In this document: in pieces, positions 33,202-41,685 of the stretch | Position numbering within the stretch: the first letter of the stretch is position 1 | How the letters are laid out: each line of letters starts with the position of its first letter | DNA from: Streptomyces sp. 840.1 | Lineage (GTDB): Bacteria > Actinomycetota > Actinomycetes > Streptomycetales > Streptomycetaceae | DNA length: 64,000 bases | Direction: 5' to 3' | NCBI RefSeq assembly: GCF_003751445.1 | Contig: NZ_RJUU01000001.1 | Coordinates: 1,989,001 to 2,053,000, forward strand | Translations under genes and position numbers: made by a program | The notes under the pieces: model-generated | The model's input: the letters and a program-made list of their open reading frames with translations, nothing else | What the model was told of the DNA's origin: nothing | Databases searched by the model: none

Positions 33202-34593
33202 GTGAGGGGCAGCGAAGTGACAGACAGCGGATCCATCGGCGCGGAGCCGGGCCTTCGGGCGGAGGCCGGTGGGCCGGAGTCCGGTGGGGGCGGAGCGCGG
33301 ACTGAGGCCGTGGGGCATTCCGGGGCTCAGGACGGGGCTTCGGACGGGGCTCAGGACGGGGCTCAGGACGGGGCTTCGGACGGGGCTCAGGACGGGGCTC
33401 AGGATGGGGCTTCCGGCGGGAGTACGAGTCCTCGGCGGCGTTTTCCGGGGCGGCGGGTGGCCGTGGTGCTGCTCGTCCTCATGGTTCTCTGCCTCCCGCC
33501 CTGGTGGACGCTGTTCGCCTCCGGCGCCGACTGGCCGTTGCCGGTCTTCCTGACGGGGACGGTGGTACTCGCCGCCTGGATGGTCTCGTTCCCCTTCCTG
33601 ATGATCGCGGGCCACGGGTCCCGGCACTCGGACCGGTCCGCTCGCATCGCGGACACCAGTCTCGGGATGATCTGGGTGCTCTTCACCTGGTCGGTACTGG
33701 GCGCCCTGGTGAACCTGGTGCTGATGGGGCTCGATGTCGGTGGCACCGGCCGGGCCAGGGCCGTTTCCGTGGCCGTCGCCGCGGTCTCGGCCGGGCTGCT
33801 GGCCTGGGGCCATTACGAGGCCATGCGCGTACCCCGGGTGAAGCGGCTGGACGTCCACGTCCCGCGGCTCGGGGACGGTCTGGACGGGACGCGGGTCGTC
33901 GTGCTGGCCGATACGCACTACGGGCCGATCGACCGGGCGGGCTGGTCGGCCAAGGTCACCGAGGCGGTCAACGCGCTCGACGCGGACGTCGTGGTCCACG
34001 CCGGTGACATCGCCGACGGCACCCCGGTCCAGCGCCGGGAGCAGTCCGCGCCGCTCGGCGAGGTCCGGTCGCGGCTGGCCAAGGTCTACGTCACGGGGAA
34101 CCACGAGTACGGCAGCGAGGCCCAGGGCTGGCTGGACCGCATGGCGGAACTGGGCTGGGAACCGCTGCACAACCGCCACGTGGTGGTGGAGCGCGGTGGG
34201 GACTCCCTCGTGCTGGCGGGCGTGGACGACGTGACCGCGGAGTCCTCCGGTCTGGCCGGTCACAGCGCGAACCTGCTCGGCGCGCTGGCCGGGACGGGCC
34301 CGGACCAGCCGGTCCTGCTCGTCGCCCACCAGCCCAAGTTCATCCCGCAGGCCGCTGCCGCCGGCATCGACCTGCAGATCTCCGGGCACACCCACGGCGG
34401 CCAGATCTGGCCGTTCAACTTCCTCGTCCGGATCGACCAGCCGGTGGTGAGCGGCCTGAGCCGGCACGGGGAGCGGACCCAGCTCTACACCAGCCGGGGC
34501 AGCGGTTTCTGGGGGCCGCCGTTCCGGGTCTTCGCGCCGAGCGAGATCACGGTGCTGACGCTGCGGTCGGGCGGCGGGCCGACGGCCGCGTAA
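33202..34593 (+). CDS. Membrane-anchored metallophosphoesterase (YkuE-like)
   Basis: This 463-residue protein has a low-complexity N terminus (about residues 35-73, repeats of G-A-Q-D and G-A-S-D), about four membrane helices (about 86-210), then a calcineurin-like phosphoesterase domain. The metal site is visible as VVVLADTHYG, VVHAGDIADG, VTGNHEYG, LLVAHQP and SGHTHGGQIWP. The active site probably faces the outside. GTG 33202 and GTG 33217 each have a purine-rich site upstream. The following gene starts 50 bases later. The repeats show the N-terminal tail can vary in length without frameshift. Confidence 0.88.
   Translation: MRGSEVTDSGSIGAEPGLRAEAGGPESGGGGARTEAVGHSGAQDGASDGAQDGAQDGASDGAQDGAQDGASGGSTSPRRRFPGRRVAVVLLVLMVLCLPPWWTLFASGADWPLPVFLTGTVVLAAWMVSFPFLMIAGHGSRHSDRSARIADTSLGMIWVLFTWSVLGALVNLVLMGLDVGGTGRARAVSVAVAAVSAGLLAWGHYEAMRVPRVKRLDVHVPRLGDGLDGTRVVVLADTHYGPIDRAGWSAKVTEAVNALDADVVVHAGDIADGTPVQRREQSAPLGEVRSRLAKVYVTGNHEYGSEAQGWLDRMAELGWEPLHNRHVVVERGGDSLVLAGVDDVTAESSGLAGHSANLLGALAGTGPDQPVLLVAHQPKFIPQAAAAGIDLQISGHTHGGQIWPFNFLVRIDQPVVSGLSRHGERTQLYTSRGSGFWGPPFRVFAPSEITVLTLRSGGGPTAA
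33322..33405 (+). repeat. Seven 12-bp tandem repeats inside the phosphoesterase gene
   Basis: Seven units of GGGGCTCAGGAC or GGGGCTTCGGAC alternate head to tail in phase with the reading frame. They encode the (G-A-Q/S-D) tail before the first membrane helix. Confidence 0.92.
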
Positions 34594-34643
34594 CGCTTGG
34601 CCCCGGGCGGAACTGCCGTTGAGGGCCTGGCGTCGTACGGATC

Positions 34644-35159
34644 ATGATTGCCGATGCGCGGGAACTGGCCGACGACTGGGAGTCGATCCGGCAGGGGTAC
34701 TACCTGGGGGAGCACGACGAGACCGTGCTGAGCTGCGTGGAGCGGCTCGGCCGGGCGCGAGCCGCCGTGCCCCGGGACCCGGACGCGACGATGTTCTTCA
34801 CGCTGGGGCTGGTGCTGATGTACGGCCACGCGGTCTGGGACGCGGAACCCGAGGTCGCGGACCGGGCCTCGGTGGCGCTGCTGGACGCTGCCTCGGATGC
34901 GGAAACGGCCGGAGGTCCGTGCGGCCACGACGCCCATCCGTGCGACGACGACGATCTCGACGGCCTCCTCGAATCCTTCGAGATGCTGCTGTCGCTGGTC
35001 GCCGGCGATTCGGAGTACCGGTGGGAGGACCTCGACGAAACGGGCGAGGGCACCGGCGCGGAGGCCCGCTGGCGCTGCCCGCGCAACGTGGCGGGCCTCG
35101 CCCGGTGGGCGGGGACGGCGGTACGTGACAGGTCCCGCTCCCCCGAGGCGAGCCACTGA
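34644..35159 (+). CDS. Hypothetical acidic protein
   Basis: This 171-residue protein is acidic, with a Cys/His/Asp-rich middle (PCGHDAHPCDDDDLDG) that might bind metal, and otherwise helical. The start MIADARELADDWESIRQGYY is followed by VERLGRARAAVPRDPDATMF. I do not recognise the family. It follows the phosphoesterase by 50 bases on the same strand and may be co-transcribed. Its end converges on the LysR gene. Confidence 0.6.
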   Translation: MIADARELADDWESIRQGYYLGEHDETVLSCVERLGRARAAVPRDPDATMFFTLGLVLMYGHAVWDAEPEVADRASVALLDAASDAETAGGPCGHDAHPCDDDDLDGLLESFEMLLSLVAGDSEYRWEDLDETGEGTGAEARWRCPRNVAGLARWAGTAVRDRSRSPEASH

Positions 35160-35313
35160 GGGCCGGCCCTGCCCGGACACCCGGTGCCTCCTCCGCCCGG
35201 CATGTGCCGGACGGGGCGCGCCCGGCGTCTGCGCCGCGACGGGCACGCGGCCGCGTGGCCTGCGGCGCCCCTCCCGTAGGCCCCCGCCGTAGCGCCGCTC
35301 ATACGGTTCGGGC

Positions 35314-36195
35314 TTACGCGTCGCGGCAGGCGGCCAGGAGTGCGGCGAGGCGTCGGGCCGGGGCATCCGGGCGTACGGCCAGGTACGTCTGCAGGGCCAG
35401 GCCCGGAGGGGCCAGGGGCCGGAAGACGGTGCGCCGGGTCCGGGGCAAGACCTCGGCCTGGGCCGCGTAGTAGACGGTCCAGCTCGCCCGGCCCGTGCCG
35501 ATCGCCGCGAGGGTGTCCTGATCGGTGGTGAACGCGGGCCCCATGACCGGCTCGAAGCCGGCCGCCCCGCAGGCGGCTCCGACCGTGTCGAACAGGTGGG
35601 GATTGGCCCCCCGCGCGACGATCCGCAGCGGCAGCTCCGCGAGAGCGGCCAGGTCCACCACCGGACCGTCGGCCAGCGGGTGGGCGGCCGGAATCGCCAC
35701 GACCAACGGGTCCTCCCAGACCGGGATGAGTTCGAGCCCGGGACTCCCGCTCCCGCCCCGGACGAAGGCGGCGTCCAGATCGCCGTCGCGCACGCCTCGC
35801 AGCCGGGCCGCAGGACCCGCGCTGATCAGTTCGACCGTGATCCCCGGGGCGTCCGTCGCCAGCACGTCGAGCACGCGTTCCAGCCGCGCACCGAGTCCCA
35901 CGTTGGTCCCGATCCGCAGCGTGGCCGCCCCCTCGGAGCGCAGGGCGGCCATCGTCTCCAGGCCGGCCCGCTCGGCGTCGAGCAGGGCCCGCGCATGCGG
36001 CAGGAAGGCGCTGCCGGCCGCGGTGAGCGTCACCCTGCGGGTGGTCCGGTCGAAGAGGTCCATGCCCACCTCCCGCTCCAGGCGCCGCACTTGCTGACTG
36101 ACGGTCGGCTGGGCGATGTGCAGCCGCTCGGCAGCCCGCCCGAAGTGCAGCTCCGCCGCTACCGCGAGGAAGTACCGGACCTGCCGCAGTTCCAT
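35314..36195 (-). CDS. LysR-family transcriptional regulator
   Basis: This 293-residue regulator begins MELRQVRYFLAVAAELHFGR and continues through the winged helix with AERLHIAQPTVSQQVRRLE. The substrate-binding domain follows, with LRIGTNVGLGARLERVLDVL. The ATG at 36195 is favoured by GAGAGGGG upstream. It is divergent from an alpha/beta-hydrolase gene, and the LysR box at 36277 lies between them, so the hydrolase is the probable target. Confidence 0.93.
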   Translation of the reverse strand: MELRQVRYFLAVAAELHFGRAAERLHIAQPTVSQQVRRLEREVGMDLFDRTTRRVTLTAAGSAFLPHARALLDAERAGLETMAALRSEGAATLRIGTNVGLGARLERVLDVLATDAPGITVELISAGPAARLRGVRDGDLDAAFVRGGSGSPGLELIPVWEDPLVVAIPAAHPLADGPVVDLAALAELPLRIVARGANPHLFDTVGAACGAAGFEPVMGPAFTTDQDTLAAIGTGRASWTVYYAAQAEVLPRTRRTVFRPLAPPGLALQTYLAVRPDAPARRLAALLAACRDA

Positions 36196-36276
36196 TCCGC
36201 CCCTCTCCGCACTCCTCCGCGTGGCTCCACAGGGCCACGGCTTCACAGCTCCACAGCCCGCGCAGCCTGCGGTCAT

Positions 36277-36295
36277 TCATTGCTGTTCCCTATGA
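36277..36295. promoter_or_regulatory. LysR box (TCAT-N11-ATGA)
   Basis: TCAT and ATGA form an inverted repeat with 11 bases between, the T-N11-A pattern bound by LysR proteins. It lies 82 bases before the LysR start and 76 bases before the hydrolase start. Confidence 0.55.
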
Positions 36296-36370
36296 GTGTA
36301 CGAGCGAACCGCCCCTTGGTCGCGAGGACTTATGGAGATGAACTGGTCTCACACCGACCGAGGAGCAGCG

Positions 36371-37162
36371 ATGACTTTCGCCCCTGTCAACGGCATCGAC
36401 CTCTACTTCGAGGAGACCGGCACCGGCCGGCCCGTCCTCTTCCTGCACGGCTGGGGAACCAGCGGCCGGGCCTGGGACTCCCAGGTCGCCGGCCTCGCCC
36501 GCGACCACCGTGTGATCACCGTCGACTGGCGCGGCTGCGGCCGGTCGGACCACCCGGCGACGGGCAACGACACCCCCGGCAACGTCGCCGATGTCCTCGC
36601 CCTGATCGAGGTACTCGGCCTGGAGCGCCCGGTACTCGTCGGAAGCTCGATCGGCGCCACCTTCGCGCTCGAAGCCGCTCTGGCGGCCCCGGAGCGCGTC
36701 GCCGGCGTCATCTCGGTCGACGGACCGGGCTACTGGCCGAGCCAGGCGATGGGCGAGCAGCTCGGCAGCCTGCTCCACGCCTTCGCCACCGACCGCGCGG
36801 CCACGGTCGCCGCCTGGGTCGCCAACTGGTTCGGTCCCGCGGCCACCGCCGACATGGTGGCCGGGACCGTCCGCCAGATCCTCGACTCCGGAACGGCCAT
36901 CGACGCGCTCTTCACCGAGGCGCTCGGCCACGACCCACGTCAGGCCCTGCGCGCCCTCGCGGTCCCCGCCGTCTTCCTGCACGGCCGCCTGGACGCGGAA
37001 ATCCCCGTGGAGGTCTCCGAGACCCTCGCCGCACTCGCCCCGGACGGCGAGGTCCACATCATCGAGAACGCCGGGCACATGCCCCACCAGGAACAGCCCG
37101 CCGCCACCAACGCCGTGCTGCGCGCCGCCCTGCGGCGCATGTCCCCGGTCCCCGCCCGCTGA
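36371..37162 (+). CDS. Alpha/beta hydrolase
   Basis: This 263-residue enzyme has the oxyanion strand LFLHGWGTSGRAW, the nucleophile elbow VGSSIGATFALE with Ser in G-S-S-I-G, the acid in LHGRLDAEIPV and the catalytic His in NAGHMPHQEQP. The usual GxSxG reads G-S-S-I-G, acceptable for the fold. The ATG at 36371 has GAGGAG 6 bases upstream. It probably acts on a small ester or lactone under control of the divergent LysR protein. Confidence 0.9.
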   Translation: MTFAPVNGIDLYFEETGTGRPVLFLHGWGTSGRAWDSQVAGLARDHRVITVDWRGCGRSDHPATGNDTPGNVADVLALIEVLGLERPVLVGSSIGATFALEAALAAPERVAGVISVDGPGYWPSQAMGEQLGSLLHAFATDRAATVAAWVANWFGPAATADMVAGTVRQILDSGTAIDALFTEALGHDPRQALRALAVPAVFLHGRLDAEIPVEVSETLAALAPDGEVHIIENAGHMPHQEQPAATNAVLRAALRRMSPVPAR

Positions 37163-37228
37163 TTCCACGACGGCTGTGCGGGCGGGCGGCCGAAGGGCGT
37201 TCCGGTCACGACCGGCGGGTGCGCGGGG

Positions 37229-38734
37229 TCAGTTGCCGCCGGTGAGTTCGCCGCTGAGCTTCTCGTGGATCCGGGCGCTGGGCTGGTTGAGGCCGATGAT
37301 CTCGACGGTCTTGCCGCGTTGGGCGTACTTGGTCTCGATCGCGTCGAGCGCCGCGACGGAGGAGGCGTCCCAGATGTGGGTGGCCGTCAGGTCGATGACG
37401 ACCTTGTCGGGGTCGGTGGCGTAGGCGAACCGGGTGACCAGGTCGTTGGACGAGGCGAAGAAGAGTTCGCCGGTGACCGAGTAGACGACCTGGGTGCCGT
37501 CGGGGTCGACGACGGCGGTGACGTCGGCCAGGTGGGCGACGCGCCTGGCGAAGACGACCATCGCGGTGACGGTGCCGACGACGACGCCGATCGCGAGGTT
37601 GTGGGTGGCGACCACGCAGGCCACGGTGACGGCCATGACGGCGATCTCCCCGGCGGGCATCCGCTTGAGCGTCTTCGGGGCGATGGAGTGCCAGTCGAAG
37701 GTCGCGAAGGACACCATGACCATGACGGCGACCAGCGCGGCCATGGGGATGTCGGAGACGACCGGGCCGAAGACGATGCACAGCACCATCAGGAACGAGC
37801 CCGCCAGGAACGTGGAGAGGCGGGTGCGGGCGCCGGAGACCTTCACGTTGATCATCGTCTGGCCGATCATGGCGCAGCCGCCCATGCCGCCGAGGAAGCC
37901 GGTGACGATGTTGGCGATGCCCTGGCCGATGGACTCGCGGGTCTTGGAGGAGTGCGTGTCGGTGATGTCGTCGACCAGCTTGGCCGTCATCAGCGACTCC
38001 ATCAGGCCGACCAGCGCCATCGCGAGCGCGTAGGGGGCGACGGTGGTCAGCGTGTCCGGGGTGAAGGGCACATCGGGCAGGCCCGGCACGGGCAGCGCGG
38101 ACGGCAGCTCCCCCTTGTCGCCCACGGTCGGCACCGCGATCCCCGCGGCGAGCGTGATCACGGTGAGGATGACGATGGACACGAGCGGGGCCGGGACCAC
38201 CCTGGTGACCTTCGGGAAGAACACCATCAGGGCCAGTCCGCCGGCGATCAGCGGGTAGACGGGCCAGGGCACGTCGTGCATCTCCGGGACCTGGGCCATG
38301 AAGATGAGGATGGCCAGGGAGTTGACGAAGCCGACCATCACGCTGCGGGGCACGAACCGCATCAGCTTCGCGATGCCCAGCGCCCCGAGGACGATCTGGA
38401 ACACCCCGGCCAGGATCACCGCCGCCACCAGGTAGCCCAGCCCGTGCTCGCGGTTGAGCGGGCCGATGACCAGGGCGACGGCACCCGTCGCGGCGGAGAT
38501 CATCGCGCGGCGGCCGCCGACGACCGAGATGGTCACGGCCATGGTGAAGGACGCGAACAGGCCGATCGCGGGGTCGACCCCCGCGATGACCGAGAACGAG
38601 ATCGCCTCCGGGATCAGCGCGAGCGCGACCACCAGTCCGGCCAGCACCTCGGTGCGCCAGACCTTCGGGTCGGACAGCCAGTCGGGACGCAGACCGCGCA
38701 GCCGCGCGGCCGGGGACAGTGCGGAGGAAGTCAA
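37229..38734 (-). CDS. SulP-family anion transporter with STAS domain
   Basis: This 501-residue protein has the SulP core (DWLSDPKVWRTEVLAGLVVA and LALIPEAISFSVIAGVDPAI), about ten membrane helices and a short C-terminal STAS domain (VVIDLTATHIWDASSVAALD). Members move sulfate, bicarbonate or other anions. The start is uncertain: the TTG at 38734 gives the usual L-T-S-S-A start and I use it, but no ribosome site is visible and the frame extends upstream to 38992. A MerR gene is divergent, with a palindromic operator in between, and probably controls this gene. Confidence 0.9.
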   Translation of the reverse strand: MTSSALSPAARLRGLRPDWLSDPKVWRTEVLAGLVVALALIPEAISFSVIAGVDPAIGLFASFTMAVTISVVGGRRAMISAATGAVALVIGPLNREHGLGYLVAAVILAGVFQIVLGALGIAKLMRFVPRSVMVGFVNSLAILIFMAQVPEMHDVPWPVYPLIAGGLALMVFFPKVTRVVPAPLVSIVILTVITLAAGIAVPTVGDKGELPSALPVPGLPDVPFTPDTLTTVAPYALAMALVGLMESLMTAKLVDDITDTHSSKTRESIGQGIANIVTGFLGGMGGCAMIGQTMINVKVSGARTRLSTFLAGSFLMVLCIVFGPVVSDIPMAALVAVMVMVSFATFDWHSIAPKTLKRMPAGEIAVMAVTVACVVATHNLAIGVVVGTVTAMVVFARRVAHLADVTAVVDPDGTQVVYSVTGELFFASSNDLVTRFAYATDPDKVVIDLTATHIWDASSVAALDAIETKYAQRGKTVEIIGLNQPSARIHEKLSGELTGGN

Positions 38735-39022
38735 GGGAGGCGGAACCTGTCGTGCTCGGGCCCACCCGGCGTCACCAGGGGGCGTGCGGAACGGTACGGA
38801 CGGCCGGGGCGGCAGTCCGCGCAGCCCGCGACCGGCGGACTGGAGCCGGAGAGGGGCTGGGGGTCGATCGGGCCGGGGCCGATCGGGCTGGGACCAGGGG
38901 GCTGCGGTGGCACCGGGCCGCTCCGGGGACGCCGTCGGTCCCGGCACGGCTTTTGGCGACCGGTGGACCCGTCCCGCACCATGAACACGCAACGGTGGTG
39001 GTTCAACCCTGACAGCCGCTCA

Positions 39023-39046
39023 CTCTACTCTAACGTTACGGTAGAG
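39023..39046. promoter_or_regulatory. MerR-type palindromic operator
   Basis: CTCTAC-N12-GTAGAG is centred on the inner palindrome TAACGTTA, giving a near-perfect 24-bp dyad with one mismatched pair of steps. It lies 50 bases before the MerR start, in the region divergent from the SulP gene. Confidence 0.65.
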
Positions 39047-39096
39047 ATGGGCGCAGGCCGCACCCGGCCCCGACGACAGACGAGGAAGGCGCCCGC

Positions 39097-39507
39097 GTGA
39101 GCAGCGAGCACATGCAGATCGGCGAGGTCGCCACGCGGACCGAGCTGTCGCTGCGCACCATCCGGCACTACGAGGAGACCGGCCTGGTCATCCCCTCGGC
39201 CCGCTCCCGGGGCGGCTTCCGCCTGTACACCGAGACCGACGTGGCCCGTCTGATGGTGATCCGGCGGATGAAGCCGCTCGGCTTCACCCTCGACCAGATG
39301 CGGGACCTCCTCGACGCCACCGACCACCTGGACGCGGTCCCGCCGCCGACGGGCGCCGAGCGCGAGGAACTCCTGGACCGGGTGCGTCACTTCGAGCAGG
39401 CCGCCGCCGGGCGCGTCGCCGACCTGCGCAAGCAGCTGGGGCGGGCCGAGGAGTTCGCCGGCACCCTGCGCGAGCGGCTGGGCGAGGACGCACCCACCCG
39501 CCCCTGA
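39097..39507 (+). CDS. MerR-family transcriptional regulator
   Basis: This 136-residue regulator begins MSSEHMQIGEVATRTELSLR and has the winged-helix motif TIRHYEETGLVIPSARSRGG followed by FRLYTETDVARL and a dimerising coiled coil (REELLDRVRHFEQAAAGRVA). There is no Cys-based metal site, so it senses something other than a thiophilic metal. AGGAAGG precedes the GTG at 39097. The divergent SulP transporter is the likely target. Confidence 0.92.
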   Translation: MSSEHMQIGEVATRTELSLRTIRHYEETGLVIPSARSRGGFRLYTETDVARLMVIRRMKPLGFTLDQMRDLLDATDHLDAVPPPTGAEREELLDRVRHFEQAAAGRVADLRKQLGRAEEFAGTLRERLGEDAPTRP

Positions 39508-40034
39508 AGCGCACCGGGCGAGCGGCCTTCCGCCGCACCGGACAAGCGGCCCCGTCGCCGTGGCGGACGAGCAGCCTCCCCCGCCGCCCCGGACGAGCCG
39601 GCCCGTCGCCGTACCGCACAAGCAGCCCCCGTACCGGACAAGCGGCCCCGTCGCGCCGGGTGGGCGACCTCTCTTCGTACCGGGCGCGGAACGCCACCCC
39701 TGGCGGAAACCCGAGTTTTCGCCAAGTCCGCCTCTCACGCCCCTTCGTGCACCAATGAGCCCCGCCCTGCCCGTATGTGGGCCCTGACGGGCCCTGACCT
39801 CACGGTCAACGCCGGTCGACGCCGCGTGAGGGGGCGGCGCACGCACGTGCCGGGGCGGACGGGTGAGGAGGGTGCGACAGAGAGTGGCGGCGCTTCAGGC
39901 CGTCCAGCTGGCACTTCTGTCCCTACCGGCCGGTACCCGCGATGTGGCGCGAAGCACACCCCTGAAAGTGACGCTCTGGGACCATCAACGCCTATCAAAT
40001 CCAGCCGTCCGGACCTGCCGCGGGGGGAGTGGCC
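39508..40034. other. 527-base gap with degenerate GC-rich repeats
   Basis: From about 39517 to 39660 the sequence repeats, imperfectly, a unit of roughly 26-28 bases containing CCGGACAAGCGGCCCCGTCG. Long antisense frames here are low-complexity Arg/Gly/Ala and have no family motif, so I call no gene. The right part holds the promoter of the Crp-family gene. Confidence 0.55.
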
Positions 40035-40751
40035 ATGGGGCTGCTCGGCAACGACCTGGCCTTCGCACGCGCCCTGACGGCCCACGAGCACGAGAACGTC
40101 ATGGCGCTCGGGAACCGCAAGCTCTACGCGGCCGACACCCATCTCCTGTCGGAGGGGGACCGGTCCGGTCACGTCATGATCATACTTCAGGGGTGGGTGA
40201 CCGTTTCCGTGGCAACGGACCGAGGCGCCACCCGGCTGATACTCGGCCTGCGCGGCCCCGGTGAACTCATCGGCGAAATGGCGGCGTTGGACAACCACCC
40301 CCGCAGCGCCACCGTCCGGGCGCTGGGCCCCGCGGCGGCGCAGGTCATCCCGGGGGACGCGTTCCGCCGCTTCCTCGCCCAGCACCCCCGCGTCAGCGGA
40401 CTGGTGATACGTCAGCTCACCTTCCGGCTCCGCAGCGCCGACCAGGAACGGTCCGCGCTCGCCTCGCTCACCGTTCTGCAGCGGCTGGCCGTGCGGCTCA
40501 CCGAACTCTCCCGCGCCGAACCCGCCGGCCCCTACACGCCGTCCGCGCCACGGCCCGCGCCCCTGCCCGCCGGCACCGTCGTCCACCTGGCCCAGGACGA
40601 GCTGGCCGCCACCGTCGGAGCCACCCGGGAGGCCGTCGCCAAGGCGCTCCGGCTGCTGCGGGACCAGCGCATCGTGCGGACCGGGACCCGGCAGGTGGAG
40701 ATCCTCGATCCGGAACTGCTCGCGCTCCTCGCGGACGGCCATCAGGAGTAA
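40035..40751 (+). CDS. Crp/Fnr-family transcriptional regulator
   Basis: This 238-residue protein has an N-terminal cyclic-nucleotide-binding beta barrel with the phosphate-binding cassette GELIGEMAALDNHPRSATVR. The GE, Arg and Ser-Ala-Thr positions that grip cyclic nucleotides are all kept. A long dimer helix and a C-terminal winged helix with TVVHLAQDELAATVGATREA follow. No Fnr-type Cys cluster is seen. GGGGGGAG precedes the ATG at 40035. The cyclase-like gene follows 95 bases later on the same strand, so this protein could read the nucleotide made there. Confidence 0.92.
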   Translation: MGLLGNDLAFARALTAHEHENVMALGNRKLYAADTHLLSEGDRSGHVMIILQGWVTVSVATDRGATRLILGLRGPGELIGEMAALDNHPRSATVRALGPAAAQVIPGDAFRRFLAQHPRVSGLVIRQLTFRLRSADQERSALASLTVLQRLAVRLTELSRAEPAGPYTPSAPRPAPLPAGTVVHLAQDELAATVGATREAVAKALRLLRDQRIVRTGTRQVEILDPELLALLADGHQE

Positions 40752-40846
40752 CTCCCCTCCTGTCGTGTGTAAACGACTACAGACGGCCCTCGTCCCGGGC
40801 CCGAGGCTGATGGGGGACGGCACAGCGACCAGGACAGGGGCACGAG

Positions 40847-41680
40847 GTGGACCACGACGTGACGGATGTCGCCGAGGCGCGCTACGAGCTGGTGATCAGC
40901 GTCGACGCCAGACGTTCCGGCGAGTACGACGACATCGAGAAGACCCGCATGCGTGCCCGGATCTACCGGGTACTGGAGACGGCGTTCACCCACACCAAGA
41001 TCGCGCGGGACTCCCTGCACCTGGAGGACCGCGGCGACGGCGTGCTCGTCTCGGTGTCCGGCCAGGTCCCGGTCGCCCGGCTGCTCGGCCTGTGGATGGT
41101 GGAGGTGCACGAGAAGCTGCGGGACGAGAACCGCGCCCTGCGCGTACCGCTGGGGCTGCGGGTCGGCATGCACGTCGGGCCGGTCCGGCACGACGACCGG
41201 GGCATCGCCGGACGCGCCGTCGACCTCGCCTGCCGGCTCGCCGACTCCGCCGTCGCACGGCAGCTGCTGGACGCCGAGCGGGCCGATCTGGTGCTGGTCG
41301 TCTCCGGTTCGCTGTACGAGGACGTGGTGAGCGGCGGCGGCAAGTTCATCGAGCCCGCGCGCTACTCCGCCGCCCGCCTGGAGCTCAAGGAGGGCGCGGT
41401 CACCGCCTGGTGCCACCTCCCCGGACGGCCCGCGCCGGCCATTGGGCCCCGGGGCCCGCAGCCGGCCACCCGCGCCGGCGCCCACGACGTGAACGGCATG
41501 GACGAGGCGGACGACGTGAACGACGAGACGGACGCCGACGTCACCGCATCGCGCGACTCCGGCGAGGCCGACGCCCGCTACCACGTGCAGGGCGACATGT
41601 CCCAGCACTCGCAGAACATCTACCAGCAGCCCGTGCACATCGGCCGCACCACCGGCGACGCCGGCCGCCGGAAGGGCTGA
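40847..41680 (+). CDS. Class III nucleotide-cyclase-like protein
   Basis: This 277-residue protein has a cyclase-fold domain at about residues 10-180. The two metal-binding Asp appear as SVDARRSG (Asp20) and LEDRGDGVLVSV (Asp64), and LRVGMHVGPVRHDDRGIAGR then AVDLACRLAD matches the G-x-x-V-N-x-A-x-R strand. Base-selecting residues cannot be judged by eye. The acidic tail ends with HVQGDMSQHSQNIYQQPVHI, a short polar/hydrophobic repeat. It opens a long operon that also encodes a Pycsar-type effector, so it may be a PycC-like pyrimidine cyclase. The GTG at 40847 is used. Confidence 0.7.
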   Translation: MDHDVTDVAEARYELVISVDARRSGEYDDIEKTRMRARIYRVLETAFTHTKIARDSLHLEDRGDGVLVSVSGQVPVARLLGLWMVEVHEKLRDENRALRVPLGLRVGMHVGPVRHDDRGIAGRAVDLACRLADSAVARQLLDAERADLVLVVSGSLYEDVVSGGGKFIEPARYSAARLELKEGAVTAWCHLPGRPAPAIGPRGPQPATRAGAHDVNGMDEADDVNDETDADVTASRDSGEADARYHVQGDMSQHSQNIYQQPVHIGRTTGDAGRRKG

Positions 41681-41685
41681 TCACC

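Noticed and set aside
37265..39100. 611-codon plus-strand frame opposite the SulP gene
   Set aside because: Its Asp/Gly/His-rich composition is the usual antisense of a high-GC membrane-protein gene.
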